Source: Paragonimus westermani
Taxonomy: Eukaryota > Platyhelminthes > Trematoda > Plagiorchiida > Troglotrematidae
Reading direction: 5' to 3'
NCBI GenBank assembly: GCA_008508345.1
Contig: QNGE01003280.1
Location: 16,593-80,592, forward strand
Length of the DNA: 64,000 nucleotides
Below, piece after piece: positions 50,701 through 57,165 of the stretch (positions are counted from its first letter, which is position 1; every line of letters starts with the position of its first letter). The position numbers and the translations under genes are program-made. The notes beneath the pieces were generated by a model. That model ran no database searches. It saw nothing but the letters and a program-made list of their open reading frames with translations, and was not told where the DNA came from.

Positions 50701-50839
50701 ACGGAAACTGATATCACTGCGATTCTACACGCGAACTTAAATTTGATTAAAATGAGATGAAAACCCATTAGAGTGGTGACTCACGCTTATTCCACTTGTG
50801 AAATTTATTTCTATGCCTGTTGAACCCACCGCGAGGCAT
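26874..50839 (-). CDS. NXF1: mRNA export receptor NXF1/TAP, five 5'-side exons of a split gene
   Basis: NXF1 (TAP) with its partner NXT1/p15 carries mRNA through nuclear pores. Five exons read in order on the minus strand: 50839-50785, 49228-49086, 40728-40510, 40300-39965, 27112-26874. All four joins keep phase (1, 0, 0, 0), and every border has GT and AG. Lengths sum to 992 nt, about 330 residues, matching the first half of the 619-residue human protein: basic N-terminus, RRM-like domain, linker, leucine-rich repeats. The NTF2-like and UBA-like half, which bind NXT1 and FG-nucleoporins, was not found in the window. Introns are 1556, 8357, 209 and 12852 bp, the large ones filled with transposon debris. 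An unseen exon between exons 2 and 3 cannot be excluded. Naming is by recalled similarity, strongest in exons 3-5. Confidence 0.82.
27680..28080 (-). mobile_element. CR1/Jockey-like LINE relic, reverse transcriptase C-terminal part
   Basis: A minus frame of 131 residues (28072-27677) reads LLLNVNRCKVAHVHHEGYYL, GDVKLTTCVCRQDLGALVVD and HQGKTTTVVRAQELAALDH. This follows the CR1/Jockey pattern L-N-x-x-K-C-x-V-x-H...YxLGxxxLxxxxxxQDLGVLV...N...I..K, then VQRxxTKxV..LxxLxYxxRLxxL. The frame is open over the fragment, but neither the YADD box nor an endonuclease is attached, so it is a truncated copy. Confidence 0.65.
28325..28780 (-). repeat. Solo LTR of the Gypsy-A family with 5-bp target duplication
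   Basis: On the minus strand it runs TGTTAGGAGACAAACTCACC...GTGTTACATCA, 456 bp, similar along its length to the Gypsy-A LTRs. CAAAC lies directly on both sides (28320-28324 and 28781-28785, plus strand), a perfect 5-bp target-site duplication. It therefore arose by insertion and later LTR-LTR recombination. It sets the LTR ends used for the complete element. Confidence 0.92.
28786..29974. other. No gene recognised
   Basis: Intronic DNA between two solo LTRs. The short frames 29228-29413 and 29386-29601 (+) have no motif. Confidence 0.45.
29979..30502 (+). repeat. Solo LTR, family B, copy 1, with 4-bp target duplication
   Basis: The sequence TGTGGTGGATACTCAGGCCG...CTTCTCGCTACA, 524 bp, is related to the reverse complement of 39269-39797. 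It is flanked by CTAG on both sides (29975-29978 and 30503-30506). AATAAA lies at 30465-30470 close to the 3' end, as in an LTR R region. No internal coding sequence accompanies it. Which element it belongs to is unknown; Gypsy-B nearby is a candidate by class only. Confidence 0.9.
31141..31172 (+). repeat. Compound triplet microsatellite TCA/GTC
   Basis: About six TCA units run into four GTC units, next to the 3' end of the RTE element that begins at 31240. Confidence 0.9.
32100..32910 (-). pseudogene. RTE reverse transcriptase domain, catalytic box mutated
   Basis: At 32910-32599 the frame reads VWTTETIPSCWVNVIIVPTF, KKGIGGSCENHRGTSLTPV and EEEQTRFRPGRGCISHIFAL, the standard early RT blocks. 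At 32303-32106 RLTDLDYVNDKLLLF stands for the L-E-Y-A-D-D box, so the first catalytic aspartate is replaced by asparagine. It is followed by IPFAASKRKVALQD, the F-A-P-S-K-C-K-V-L-L-Q-D block. The segment between them (32599-32303) lies in other frames. Confidence 0.8.
33450..34142 (-). pseudogene. RTE AP-like endonuclease domain, frameshifted
   Basis: It starts with RLSIGAFNIRTLKQIGQQT. After a shift come VVCCIPKVRIQD (usually C-C-V-S-E-T-R-I-Q-D), GQAGVGLDLSRTATAALLD, RFLVSAYATTYCSD and KDAFYSDLVALPQ. After further breaks come RFGMASHRSDDGGRLLQLCA and TWRPPSNQAWSQIDHM. The final S-Q-I-D-H is the conserved endonuclease end. The catalytic glutamate of S-E-T-R is lost (P-K-V-R). This domain nicks target DNA for target-primed reverse transcription in active relatives. 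Confidence 0.8.
34202..34675 (-). other. Open frame upstream of the RTE endonuclease, function unknown
   Basis: A 157-residue minus frame directly upstream of the RTE endonuclease start. It is basic and rich in threonine and proline, with no motif I recognise. It may be 5' leader of the same LINE. It overlaps a plus frame (34382-34651), so chance openness is possible. Confidence 0.3.
34879..35053 (+). repeat. Dispersed 175-bp module, copy 1
   Basis: CCCCACTGGCACACCTCCCG...GCCAACC matches the reverse complement of 63826-64000 over 175 bases with about 11 mismatches and no gaps. Similar high-copy sequence may continue to about 35390, but the window holds no second copy of that part. In the other copy the module lies upstream of a CR1-like endonuclease in the same orientation, which suggests a LINE 5' region. 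Confidence 0.85.
37370..37680 (-). mobile_element. RTE-like LINE fragment around the catalytic box
   Basis: The minus frame 37665-37384 reads IPPGSQPIDVGYANDTASL, MQTMLSRLNGMAVPLSNADK and SHPNVTLRHNL. The family pattern is L-P-G-S-Q-L-x-D-L-E-Y-A-D-D-I-x-L-L...M-Q-T-x-L..L...F-A-P-x-K-C-K. The box is Y-A-N-D, so it is inactive. It stops where a plus-strand fragment of the same class begins. Confidence 0.7.
37720..38075 (+). mobile_element. RTE-like LINE fragment, C-terminal tail
   Basis: The plus frame gives RSVAVFDQQYLRNNSGVQWK and NRAGNEEVHLCLWDD (family: V-F-D-H-R-C-L-R-x-I-A-x-V-x-W-x-x-R-V-S-N-x-E-V). After a shift it gives ANGGLSWRRQLSGQLVAWVR and GVKTRT (family: G-W-R-R-x-R-G-G-Q-x-x-T-W-x-R-G-M-K-T). 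It lies tail-outward from the minus fragment at 37370-37680. Confidence 0.65.
38677..38708. repeat. TA microsatellite, 16 units
   Basis: An uninterrupted TA run of 32 bases. Confidence 0.97.
39118..39256 (+). repeat. Tandem duplication of a 70-bp unit
   Basis: The unit GAATTATTTGATTTTCATTA...TATACTGATAG (39118-39187) is followed directly by a slightly diverged 69-bp copy (39188-39256). It ends nine bases before the target-site duplication of the family-B solo LTR. Confidence 0.9.
39269..39797 (-). repeat. Solo LTR, family B, copy 2, with 4-bp target duplication
   Basis: On the minus strand it runs TATGGTGGATTGTCAGGCCG...CTTCTCGCTGCA, 529 bp, homologous to 29979-30502 in the opposite orientation. 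CTAT (ATAG on the plus strand, 39265-39268 and 39798-39801) flanks both ends. The first dinucleotide is TA instead of TG, probably a point mutation. The polyadenylation signal is TTTATT on the plus strand at 39301-39306. Long frames on both strands (39389-39862) are shadows within the LTR. Confidence 0.9.
39965..40300 (-). CDS. NXF1: NXF1 exon 4: end of RRM-like domain, linker, start of LRR domain
   Basis: The acceptor CTTCGTTTCAG is followed in phase 0 by LVTYKKALLTLRDPS. A proline/serine-rich stretch follows, then RFQSVSRSLDLSSLHTDPAL and LNRAAVVHALVSILKDNAAQ, ending CAG|GTAAAT. In the known protein the corresponding part is [20 protein letters not shown]...L-N-R-R...L-R-I-I-E-E-N, a close match. 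The exon is 336 bp, 112 codons. The linker between RRM and LRR is longer than in human. Confidence 0.85.
40301..40509 (-). other. NXF1 intron 3 (209 bp)
   Basis: Donor CAG|GTGAGT and acceptor TTTCAG|CTA; phase 0 on both sides. It is the only short intron of the gene seen here. Confidence 0.8.
40510..40728 (-). CDS. NXF1: NXF1 exon 3: RRM-like RNA-binding domain
   Basis: The acceptor CACACCCCTTTCAG is followed in phase 0 by LLPAPSGSSSG and then GESWVRITIVYGVAYPLNAL, TQLRFYNVCVEGRNAIMFAK and IRLKQ, ending at donor CAG|GTGAGT. The known TAP RNA-binding domain starts N-W-F-K-I-T-I-P-Y-G and has F-H-Y-E-N-T-R-A-Q-F-F-V at the later place. The exon is 219 bp, 73 codons. This domain binds RNA and export adaptors. 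Confidence 0.83.
41690..42120 (+). mobile_element. RTE-like LINE fragment, endonuclease N-terminal part
   Basis: The plus frame from about 41699 reads IRVGAFNVCTLRQIDHYAAL and VRRVYETSLCD (family: R-x-G-A-F-N-V-R-T-L-x-Q-I-G-Q-x-A-A-L...S-E-T-R-I-Q-D). After stops it reads SCGQAGVGIAVNLRA and DRILLNSHLW (family: G-Q-A-G-V-G-I-A-L-S...D-W-I-P-x-N-S-R-L). It is a dead fragment, opposite in orientation to NXF1. Confidence 0.7.
42257..42503 (+). repeat. 247-bp inverted repeat, left arm
   Basis: The reverse complement of this arm matches 43081-43327 with 3 mismatches in 247 bases and no gaps. The arms are separated by 577 bases. The same 62-residue frame therefore appears on both strands (42505-42317 - and 43082-43267 +). 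I do not recognise that peptide, and openness in both arms only reflects their identity. Confidence 0.93.
42504..43080. other. Spacer of the inverted repeat
   Basis: 577 bases, AT-rich, with a short lysine-rich plus frame (42703-42903) of no known type. No sign of a transposase. Confidence 0.6.
43081..43327 (-). repeat. 247-bp inverted repeat, right arm
   Basis: It starts GATCGAAACGGTATTGACG and ends TTGTCCTGAATAC; partner of 42257-42503. Confidence 0.93.
44091..44354 (-). other. Cysteine-rich open frame, possible exon of unknown gene
   Basis: A minus frame of 87 residues has cysteines in the order C-A-C...D-C-T-G-T-C-G...R-A-R-C...C...C. This loosely recalls a thrombospondin type-1 repeat (W...C..T-C-G...R.R.C). 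The spacing is not exact, no convincing splice pair was found, and an antisense frame of 84 residues is also open. It lies inside NXF1 intron 2. Confidence 0.2.
44734..45090 (-). other. 118-residue open frame, unassigned
   Basis: The minus frame contains FLFEQLFDLFFDMFEHRKHQ, then a frame change near 44850. The second frame (44846-44643) reads AQAISPFVVGQLTETTGAKH and continues. Together they look like one decayed coding region, but I cannot name the family. Confidence 0.25.
45930..46860 (+). mobile_element. RTE-like LINE relic, reverse transcriptase to C-terminus
   Basis: Plus-strand pieces in family order: KFLKVLEGNIRG (about 46025), then DVIAVLSSANNIQITLHLL at the catalytic-box position, PSQNCTGPSRTSVVV, VDHLTYHGTVNQ, and after a shift ITGEVLISTAEERETLNSLS and HLWC. 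Then come YRLDHVFGILIQRQPHCTL (family: R-W-L-G-H-V-L-R-M), KTKREDVQD and LLETLQGMPVF (family: W-L-E-T-L-G-D-M). It is heavily decayed with an internal deletion. Confidence 0.6.
47480..48140 (-). mobile_element. RTE-like LINE relic, C-terminal half
   Basis: On the minus strand LKLLLQGHNSDVGLMLDNGV (family: C-K-V-L-L-Q-D) is followed by VVCVLERLHQL, then YRWLLGLEDVDRLRMPEHRC (family: L-Y-G-C-E-T-W-P-L-R-x-E-D-V-x-R-L-x-V-F-D-H-R-C), and at the far end TGWLETLKISDKSVL. Several frames and stops; no catalytic box is kept. It lies inside NXF1 intron 2. Confidence 0.65.
49086..49228 (-). CDS. NXF1: NXF1 exon 2: basic N-terminal region
   Basis: The acceptor TTTACCATATTCTAG precedes DFDDVRSIDGSGDHLRTVTV and NMNRRDHGSGGRKSYPPDMV, ending AMAMN at the strong donor AAT|GTAAGT. 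It starts after one base of a codon and ends on a codon border, which fits exon 1 before it and exon 3 after it. The composition (R, G, H-x-x-x-V-T-V) resembles the N-terminal segment of known NXF1 proteins before the RRM. This region diverges fast, so the call rests mainly on phase and splice signals. Confidence 0.65.
49229..50784 (-). other. NXF1 intron 1 (1.6 kb)
   Basis: The donor is AAGC|GTGAGT and the acceptor is at 49229-49230. A plus frame at 49801-50079 (92 residues) is open but unrecognised. A low-complexity acidic frame at 49336-49527 (+) is probably chance. Confidence 0.6.
50785..50839 (-). CDS. NXF1: NXF1 exon 1: start codon and first 18 residues
   Basis: ATG at 50839 opens MPRGGFNRHRNKFHKWNK plus one base, then GTGAGT. 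The leftover C joins with AT of exon 2 to give histidine and keep the frame. A short arginine/lysine/glycine-rich start is usual for NXF1. The 5' UTR upstream (50840 to about 50990) is pyrimidine-rich. No TATA box was identified. The exon is short, so this is a prediction. Confidence 0.6.
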
Positions 50840-51127
50840 TTTACAATGAACGCCGTGAATGCAACGCACGTGCAATCGAGAGTAAGCAAGAGACAGGATT
50901 AAAACCACAGGGCCAAAAACCACGGCGGAGAGCGAAACCCCCTTTGAAAAGCCCGCGGATTTCAGACAATCATCCTGTCATGTTCAATGGGTTGAATGGG
51001 TGATGAACGGAATTAGAAAGTGATAGCTTCTGGTGGTTATGTTTCTCCAGGCGGCAAATCTCTGTGCCAGGGGAATATTTACACGCCACAACTTGTTTGA
51101 TTCTGTCTCAGGTTTAAAAAGAAGAAT
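50840..51127 (-). promoter_or_regulatory. Probable NXF1 5' UTR and promoter region
   Basis: The region lies between the predicted start codon and a CR1-like relic at 51128, so the promoter is either within these 288 bases or embedded in the transposon sequence above. No specific promoter element can be named. Confidence 0.35.
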
Positions 51128-51325
51128 GAGAGGTCATAGGTTCACAATCAAAATCGCCACAACAATATCACCATTGACTGTCCGATTTAACTTTTATCCC
51201 TGACCGGCTAGTCAACTCATAGAACAAATTGCCTGTAAAGGTCGCTGAGGTCTCGAGTGTAGATGTATTCAAAAAAGAGCTAGACGAATTTTGGAACAAA
51301 CTTTTGTTGGAACAGATCCAACAAA
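51128..51325 (+). mobile_element. CR1/Jockey-like LINE relic, last part of reverse transcriptase
   Basis: The plus strand reads MRGHRFTIKIATTISPLTVR followed, after a shift and a stop, by NKLPVKVAEVSSVDVFKKEL and DEFWNK. CR1/Jockey proteins end with R-G-H-x-x-K...R-x-x-F-F-x-x-R-V-V-x-x-W-N-x-L-P-x-x-V-V-x-A-x-x-V-N-x-F-K-x-x-L-D. The tryptophan of W-N-x-L-P is a stop here. The lysine-rich frame continuing to 51642 has no further match. Confidence 0.7.
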
Positions 51326-52503
51326 ATAATACCCAGTCAGCGTTCATTATCGATAACCGATCGACAGTAAAAAAAAAACGAGAATCGGTACGTTGGTCCC
51401 GTTTATTGGTTTCGACCTTGGAAAATAGAGCGTGCAGAGAAACACGTCATGCTGGCGAGGCACGGAGCGAATTGTGTTTTTCGTCCGTGGACGGATGTTA
51501 CAAAATGGATAGCTCGACTAAAGCAAGAGTGGGTGGGAAAACCAAAATCATCAAAAAGGTACAGATGAGTGCGACTATCAAAATGTTATGTATTATAGTC
51601 ACTACATACCTCTCCCCCAGAAGGCTAGTAAGTGATATATAGGCCTTCGTTATTGCAAGAAGGGAGGATAAGTCACGTACCATAACTTTTTGACTGACCA
51701 CGGTAACAGGATGATACACACAAAGAATGATTGCACGTGAGGGGGAATGTCAAAGTTCGGGGGTGGAAGGGGGTCGGTTCAAAATAGTTGCAGCGTTGGG
51801 ATAGTACATTTATTCATGTTATTTAGTCTTCGGTGCGCTTCATGTGTATCGCAGCGGGCTGCCCAACCCTAAAAACGCTTGAAAGAAAAGTGGGCAGGTT
51901 TGTCCACTGCCCTGTGAACACAGTTGGTGGAAAAAAGAGTGAAATCAGAGTCAGTACGCCGCTGATCTGTGATTGGTTGCATGTCACCACCTACGCACGG
52001 CTGCTGCTCGATGTCAATGAGATGACGAATCAAGGTGTTGTAGTCTCACCGTGCGATGCTCGAGGTCGCAGGGTGGTGGGGACTGAACGATATGTCTGGG
52101 TTTGTCGATAGGATGCATCCGCTGGACCATAGGCGCAGTTGTGACCGTTGCCGAATGATGCATCCAATCTTGGGTGCGTAAATGTGTCCACGCAGACTGC
52201 TTCTAATCAATACATACACCGGTTGTTTGCGTGCCCCGAGGTTTTTATTAAGGAGGTGAGTTGGGGTTCGTGTGCACCGTTTTTGGGCGTGACTTCACAA
52301 GCGCTACACTATTACCACTTCACAAAGTTGTGTGAAAGCAAAGATGGGAATATAAATAAGTAGAAATATTTGTGTATGCTGTGCTTTTAAAAATGTTCGC
52401 CATATAGCTGGTTTATGTCTCAGTGAGCAAGGTTGGTGTGCACTGTCTGCGTTCAGTACAGCATTGTGACCAGTAAACAACTTGATCAAGCGTTTTTATA
52501 CTG
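51326..52503. other. Sequence upstream of the CACTA transposase; no separate gene recognised
   Basis: Moderately GC-rich with short frames (51833-52111 +, 52148-52363 +). It may include the 5' end and leader of the CACTA element. A CACTATTACCACTTC at about 52307 is a possible but unproven CACTA terminus. Confidence 0.35.
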
Positions 52504-54230
52504 ATGGTGTACGACAGTGTGGTCAGCTGTGGTTCACATGCACCTTCCTATTGTTCATTACAGCAAGTCGAAAATGTGCCGAGGTCGACGAACGTACAAG
52601 AATTCAGTACAACTGCCATCGAAGAGGACTTCCAATCGTTGGAAGCGGTGATGCATGTTAACAGTGGACTCCACTATTGGTCTGAAGATGGGATCCTTGG
52701 GACAATACACAGGATAAGTAGGTGTTTTTCCATGTGCTATTTTATCTCTTTAGGTGACGTTGTTCTCAATGACGCAGGTACTAGCGGTTGGTCAACCGCA
52801 GGGGAATGTGGAACAGTCTCCAAAGCGATAGAAGGTTTGATAGAGTGGGTCTCAGAATATGAGATTCCCGGAATAGCGGTTACAACACACTTACGACTAA
52901 TCAATCCGTTGGCGAAATCTATGCCAACTGATGTTCGTTCTTTGATGAGTACATCTCGTGATTGCCCTTCAAAATCAGTAGGTGGTGGACGGTATGCCCA
53001 CTTTGGTTTGCAAACTGCGCTGTTACGCATGCCGTATGACACATCACTGATGAATGCTAATGAAGTTACCATCCAGTTTCACATCGATGGCGTGAAACAT
53101 TTTGAGTCGTCAGGGTTGCAGTTGTGGCCTGTACTTTGCAGATCGGTTATGCCGTTGACAACTACCCCCTTCATAGTTGGCGTATTTGCTGGTCTCAGCA
53201 ATCCATGGAATGTGAACGAATATCTGTCTGACTTGGTAACTGAACCTTCTGATCTGATATCAGATGGCGTTACGGTCGGTACCATTGGGCCCAAGAAAAA
53301 GCTGATTATCAACAGCATTATTTGTGACTCACCAGCTAGAGCCTCCGTGAAACGGAAACCAGAGCATACCGCTGTACGCAGAAAGGTGTCTACATTGACC
53401 ACAAGGTTACTTATCCTTTAACAGACTGCCCAAGTCGTACAGACGAATCCTTCCGGTTTGCCAGGGAGCACAAAGAATCTCCGTTTGAAGCTTTGCAGTT
53501 AGATATGATACACCATTTTCCTTACGACTATATGCACTCCGTTTGTTTTGGCGTAGTGCGCAAGCTGGCGTCATTGTGGCTGGAATCCCCATGTAACAAA
53601 GGAGTGCGTTTGGAGATGGACACGATTGAGAACGTAGATTCACGCATAATCGCATGCTCCCGTCTACTCAGAGACGACTTCCCAAGGGTGTGCCGAGGAT
53701 GGTTGGAGTTCAGAAATTGGAAAGCCTGTGAGTTCAGGCAGTTTCTTCTGTATATCGGGCCATGGGTGTTGAAGGAAGCCTTACCTCATAAGACTTACTG
53801 TAACTTCCTGGACTTATCCATTGGTATTTATGTGCTTGCTCATCCTGTCTTCTGCGGACCTTTACTTGAGTATGTAAATTATTGCCTACGTAAATTCGTT
53901 TACGAGTTCTTTCGTATATATAGAGCAGGGGAAATGACATACAATGTGCACTCACTCATACATTTTGCGGATGACGTCGTACATCACGGCCAACTTGGCA
54001 GGTTTTCAGCCTTCCCCTTTGAGTCTTACATTTACCACATCAAACGTATGCTGCACTCCCCATGCAATCCTGTAGCCCAATTATACCGCAGGTGGAAAGA
54101 ACAGTGTACTATGGCAAAAGTAATAAAACCGATCGGTCACTGCATGTTGAAGACAACAACAACGGATGCAAAATACGGAAGTTACCCCTTAAAGGTTCAT
54201 TTCTTTCAAACGTTAGTCCCCGTAATATAA
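52504..54230 (+). pseudogene. CACTA (EnSpm) TNP2-type transposase, one frameshift
   Basis: The first frame (52504-53421) has LIEWVSEYEIPG, PTDVRSLMSTSRD, GGGRYAHFGLQTALLRM, QFHIDGVKHFESSGLQLWPV, IVGVFAGLSNPWNVNEYL and CDSPARASVKRKPEHTA. The second (from about 53400, ORF to 54230) has KVTYPLTDCPSRTD, DMIHHFPYDYMHSVCFGVVR, FRQFLLYIGPWVL, MTYNVHSLIHFADDV and FSAFPFESYIYHIKRML. This is the order of animal TNP2-type transposases of the CACTA group, known in schistosomes as SmTRC1. One shift near 53390 separates them, and a cysteine segment usual between P-x-H-T and the following block seems missing. A short intron may lie near 52715-52755. The enzyme cuts and moves the element. This copy is close to intact. 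Confidence 0.82.
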
Positions 54231-55041
54231 TTATTGCACGCAAACTACCTCACCTTATTGTGGACATTAACACTATTGATGCGAACCAACCAATTCTTTT
54301 TTGTAAACGTTTCGAGGTTAATGCTGACACTTGGGTGCATGGCATCCCATCATCCATGTTGTTCATATTTCAGGTAAACTAAGTCAACGCTCGTGTGTAC
54401 CGTCTATTTCTTTCCGACGGTTGCCTGGAACTGCGTATTACAGATATGCACAGAAACACTTGCAGCCGAGTACGGACGATCCGAAGTTACCAGTTACCAT
54501 ACTGGTTACCACAAGTAAGTGAATCTATTATGTAACAATCATAGCTATATTTCATTGCAATTGACTTTGAACATGCCAGGGAAATGGAAGTGCGGTTCAC
54601 CTCCGGTAACCTACCTTCCAGCGACGATACAATAAACATGGGATTACCCCCTAAACGTCCAATGTAGGTTGATTGTTGCTATCTGTTAACAAATTACCAG
54701 TAAACGACCGAGGTTCACGGACGATGACAGTGAAGTGGATGGCAGTGGAAAAAAGGAAGTGTGAGCCTAGTCCGATGAGTTAGTGAGTTCCATTATGCAG
54801 CTCCACAATGGAACATTGAAGACCCATCGGCTGCATCACTTACGATGCACAAACCATCATCCACAACGACGGTGGTGAGGAAACTTCACTTTGAAATCAA
54901 ATATTTGCAGGAAATGGCTTAGAAGGAAAAATCACTAAGAAAGATCTACAAGCGATCCGTTCATCTTTTCTGAATGCTCTAAATGGTAACAGCGTGTGTT
55001 GCACCTAATACAATTCCTCAGAGGTAGCCCACGGTATCAAT

Positions 55042-55482
55042 GTGCAAATTAACTCATTACGGGCAACCATGGAACGGATGACTGCCGAAATAACGCGACT
55101 AGCGAATAAAACGACACCGTGTTTGCCTTTACCGGTAACCTCAGTAGCACAGTTGGAAGAAGTTGATAGGAAAATGTTGCAGTTCAAGTTCCAATCCGCT
55201 ATGATAAGTGGTGAGATCAGTAACCAGTTGAGTTTCTTTCAGGCTGATTATTTCCAGGGTATCAGTGCCCCCAGTGCTGCGGCTCTTCTTCGTAATATGA
55301 TGGAACGATTGATGACAAGGACAGTTGCTGCACAAATTACCTGTTCCGGTGCACACAACACGTTTGCATTCAAACACACACAACTAAATGCATTTTTACT
55401 AGGTATGGCCTGCCATATGCCTTCATTTCTTTCCGTAACCGGGACAAGTACACGACAGGACGGAATACGCAACCACCACTGA
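55042..55482 (+). CDS. DUF4806 protein of the CACTA element
   Basis: A 146-residue frame starts with a short coiled-coil-like segment (INSLRATMERMTAEITRL). It then shows the DUF4806 pattern: LPLPVTSVAQLEEVDRKM, ALLRNMMERLMTRTVAAQIT and a C-S-G-A-H...F-A-F-K-H...L segment, where the family has an aromatic/W-x-G and K-x-x-F. DUF4806 proteins commonly accompany TNP2 transposases in animal CACTA elements; their role is unknown. The frame is unbroken, 812 bases after the transposase stop. An upstream exon is possible. It ends at 55482 after RNHH. Confidence 0.65.
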   Translation: MQINSLRATMERMTAEITRLANKTTPCLPLPVTSVAQLEEVDRKMLQFKFQSAMISGEISNQLSFFQADYFQGISAPSAAALLRNMMERLMTRTVAAQITCSGAHNTFAFKHTQLNAFLLGMACHMPSFLSVTGTSTRQDGIRNHH

Positions 55483-55872
55483 CAGTGTGCTCAATGAATA
55501 CTGCAAGGCGTGGTTACATTGCGCACGGGACAAACGGTCCATTTTACAATCGTCCACGCAAGATAGTAGAGACATCAACCTGGTAAGCTTGCGGTAACAC
55601 GGTGGCATTCTAACTTATGCAGAAGAAGAAAGTGATCATGGACCTAGACGAAGCGTACGCTTTCAACCTGGATGGCCATAAACGATTCGTATTTTGTACA
55701 TGTATAAATAGTTAATTTCAATAAATGTTAATTCTCTGTATTGCGCACTTTGTTTTCTCTTCGATGGAACCTGCGAAAAGGCCACGGATAAACGGTTGGT
55801 TAGCTTATGTGGCTGCAGGAGTGGAGGGGGGTATAGGTTTTATCAGGATACGCACTGGGCTAATAATTGGCG

Positions 55873-56062
55873 CAAATCGTAGTAAGAATAGCGGATTTCA
55901 GCGTGCATCGTGCTGCATTGTTATTGGTTCGCACAACCTCCATGCGTGATTGGTCGGAAAAAACGTAGTGGAAACGGCGTTTGCTGTGGACACAAAGCCC
56001 ATTCCACTACGATCACACCTGATTGGCCGCTTGAAGAAAAGGAGGAAATCGTAGTGGAAAAA
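55873..56062 (+). repeat. Subterminal repeat cluster of the CACTA element
   Basis: CGTAGT(GG/AA) units recur three times in direct orientation: AATCGTAGTAAGAATAGCG, AACGTAGTGGAAACGGCG and AATCGTAGTGGAAAAAGCG, spaced about 80-90 bases. One inverted unit, CCACTACGAT, lies between the second and third. A G-A-T-T-G-G box precedes two of them. Clusters of short direct and inverted motifs near the ends are typical of CACTA elements. TAGTG could also be the terminal pentanucleotide, but no matching CACTA end with target duplication was fixed. Confidence 0.55.
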
Positions 56063-56599
56063 GCGTTTGTGCTCAAAGGGTGCTGTATGATAGGTAGATG
56101 GGAGTTGTCTCTCCATGCACCATGTCTGGATCGTCCTAAAGAGAGAGAAAACATGGTGAAGTGCCCGCAGGACAGGCAATGAAGGTTAACTCACCATGTC
56201 AACGTATCCGGCGGACTAAGTAATTTCACAGTCGACGTTTCATAGACACCGCAACTTTGCGTTTCACTGACTTTGGTTTTCTCTTCTTTTTTGTTATACT
56301 GTCTGCAGTTGATAGACTCAAAAAAGAAAAAGGTTAATGGGCAAAGAAACTCGATTCCGTTTTGTTTGTGGACCTGGTAATGCATCCGATAACTGCAAAA
56401 GCGTAAGAGTCAAAAGAGTTTATCGATTTCTTTTAAAAAATACCCGGAAATTTATCAGTGAGCAGATATGCAGTTAACGATCGAATGAGTTTTCCTGCTT
56501 CGTTTCATATCGGAAATAATATCCATATATACTATAGCTCTGAAGTGCAGGTGGACCAAAACGGTGAGTACGAATGTTGGCATGTTATATTGGAAAAAC
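56063..56599. other. No gene recognised; AT-rich
   Basis: The interval between the CACTA repeat cluster and the Gypsy-B coding end. It may include the Gypsy-B 3' LTR, but no second LTR copy was found to prove it. Confidence 0.4.
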
Positions 56600-56606
56600 A
56601 TCATTT

Positions 56607-57051
56607 TCAAAAATAAGGAATGTTAACATACTCTGCAATACGTAGGCGACTGCGCAGCTTCCTACCAAGACGATTATGCCTAGGGGTAGAGGGAGCGCGA
56701 GAATTGATAACTTCAGGATGTTCTGGGGGCTGAACGCTTTCTGCTGTCACGGGGGATTTGAGGATAGGAACGCCACTTGTTAACGCAGGCGTGGCTGATG
56801 GTTCCTCTACAAATGCTAGTTTCAGCTTATCGACAGAAAATACCTCGCGTTTGTTGTTTCGGTTAAAGGTAAAGGTTTTCGTCTCTTGCGAGCACACGAT
56901 AGGGGACGGTGTATAGGGTTCGCAGTGGTCGCTGCAACTGATCCGTATGTGAAAAGACATGAGTACAGGAGGACAGCTCAGCGTGCACGTGCACGGCTGA
57001 GGAGTGATTTCTCGGCTGCACCGGGCGCACCTTTCTCATGTGGTGCGCCAA
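56607..57051 (-). pseudogene. Gypsy-B pol C-terminal tail
   Basis: Frames at 57051-56863 and 56960-56607 share the reading CTHVFSHTDQLQRPL, then PYRVLARDE, TFTFNRNNKREVFSVDKLKL and AFVEEP. In the family this is T-H-V-F-x-R-x-D-x-x-x-x-P-L...G-P-Y-x-V-L-x-R...F-x-L-x-x-x-G-x-x-x-x-V-S-x-D-R-L-K-P-A, the region after the integrase core. One frameshift. Confidence 0.8.
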
Positions 57052-57165
57052 ACTAGCTGTGTAGCTGTCGTAATCATACGGTGCTGAAGGTGCTTGTGAG
57101 ACGAGTTCACCCGCTAATCTAACTGTACAACTAAAAACTAGTTCAGCTGCAACAGCGTTTAGATC

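Noticed and set aside
51229..51642. 137-residue plus open frame as a new gene
   Set aside because: Its first 30 residues are the end of a CR1/Jockey-like reverse transcriptase; the remainder is low-complexity read-through.
52307..52321. CACTATTACCACTTC as the 5' terminus of the CACTA element
   Set aside because: No matching inverted terminus and no 3-bp target duplication could be established at the other end.
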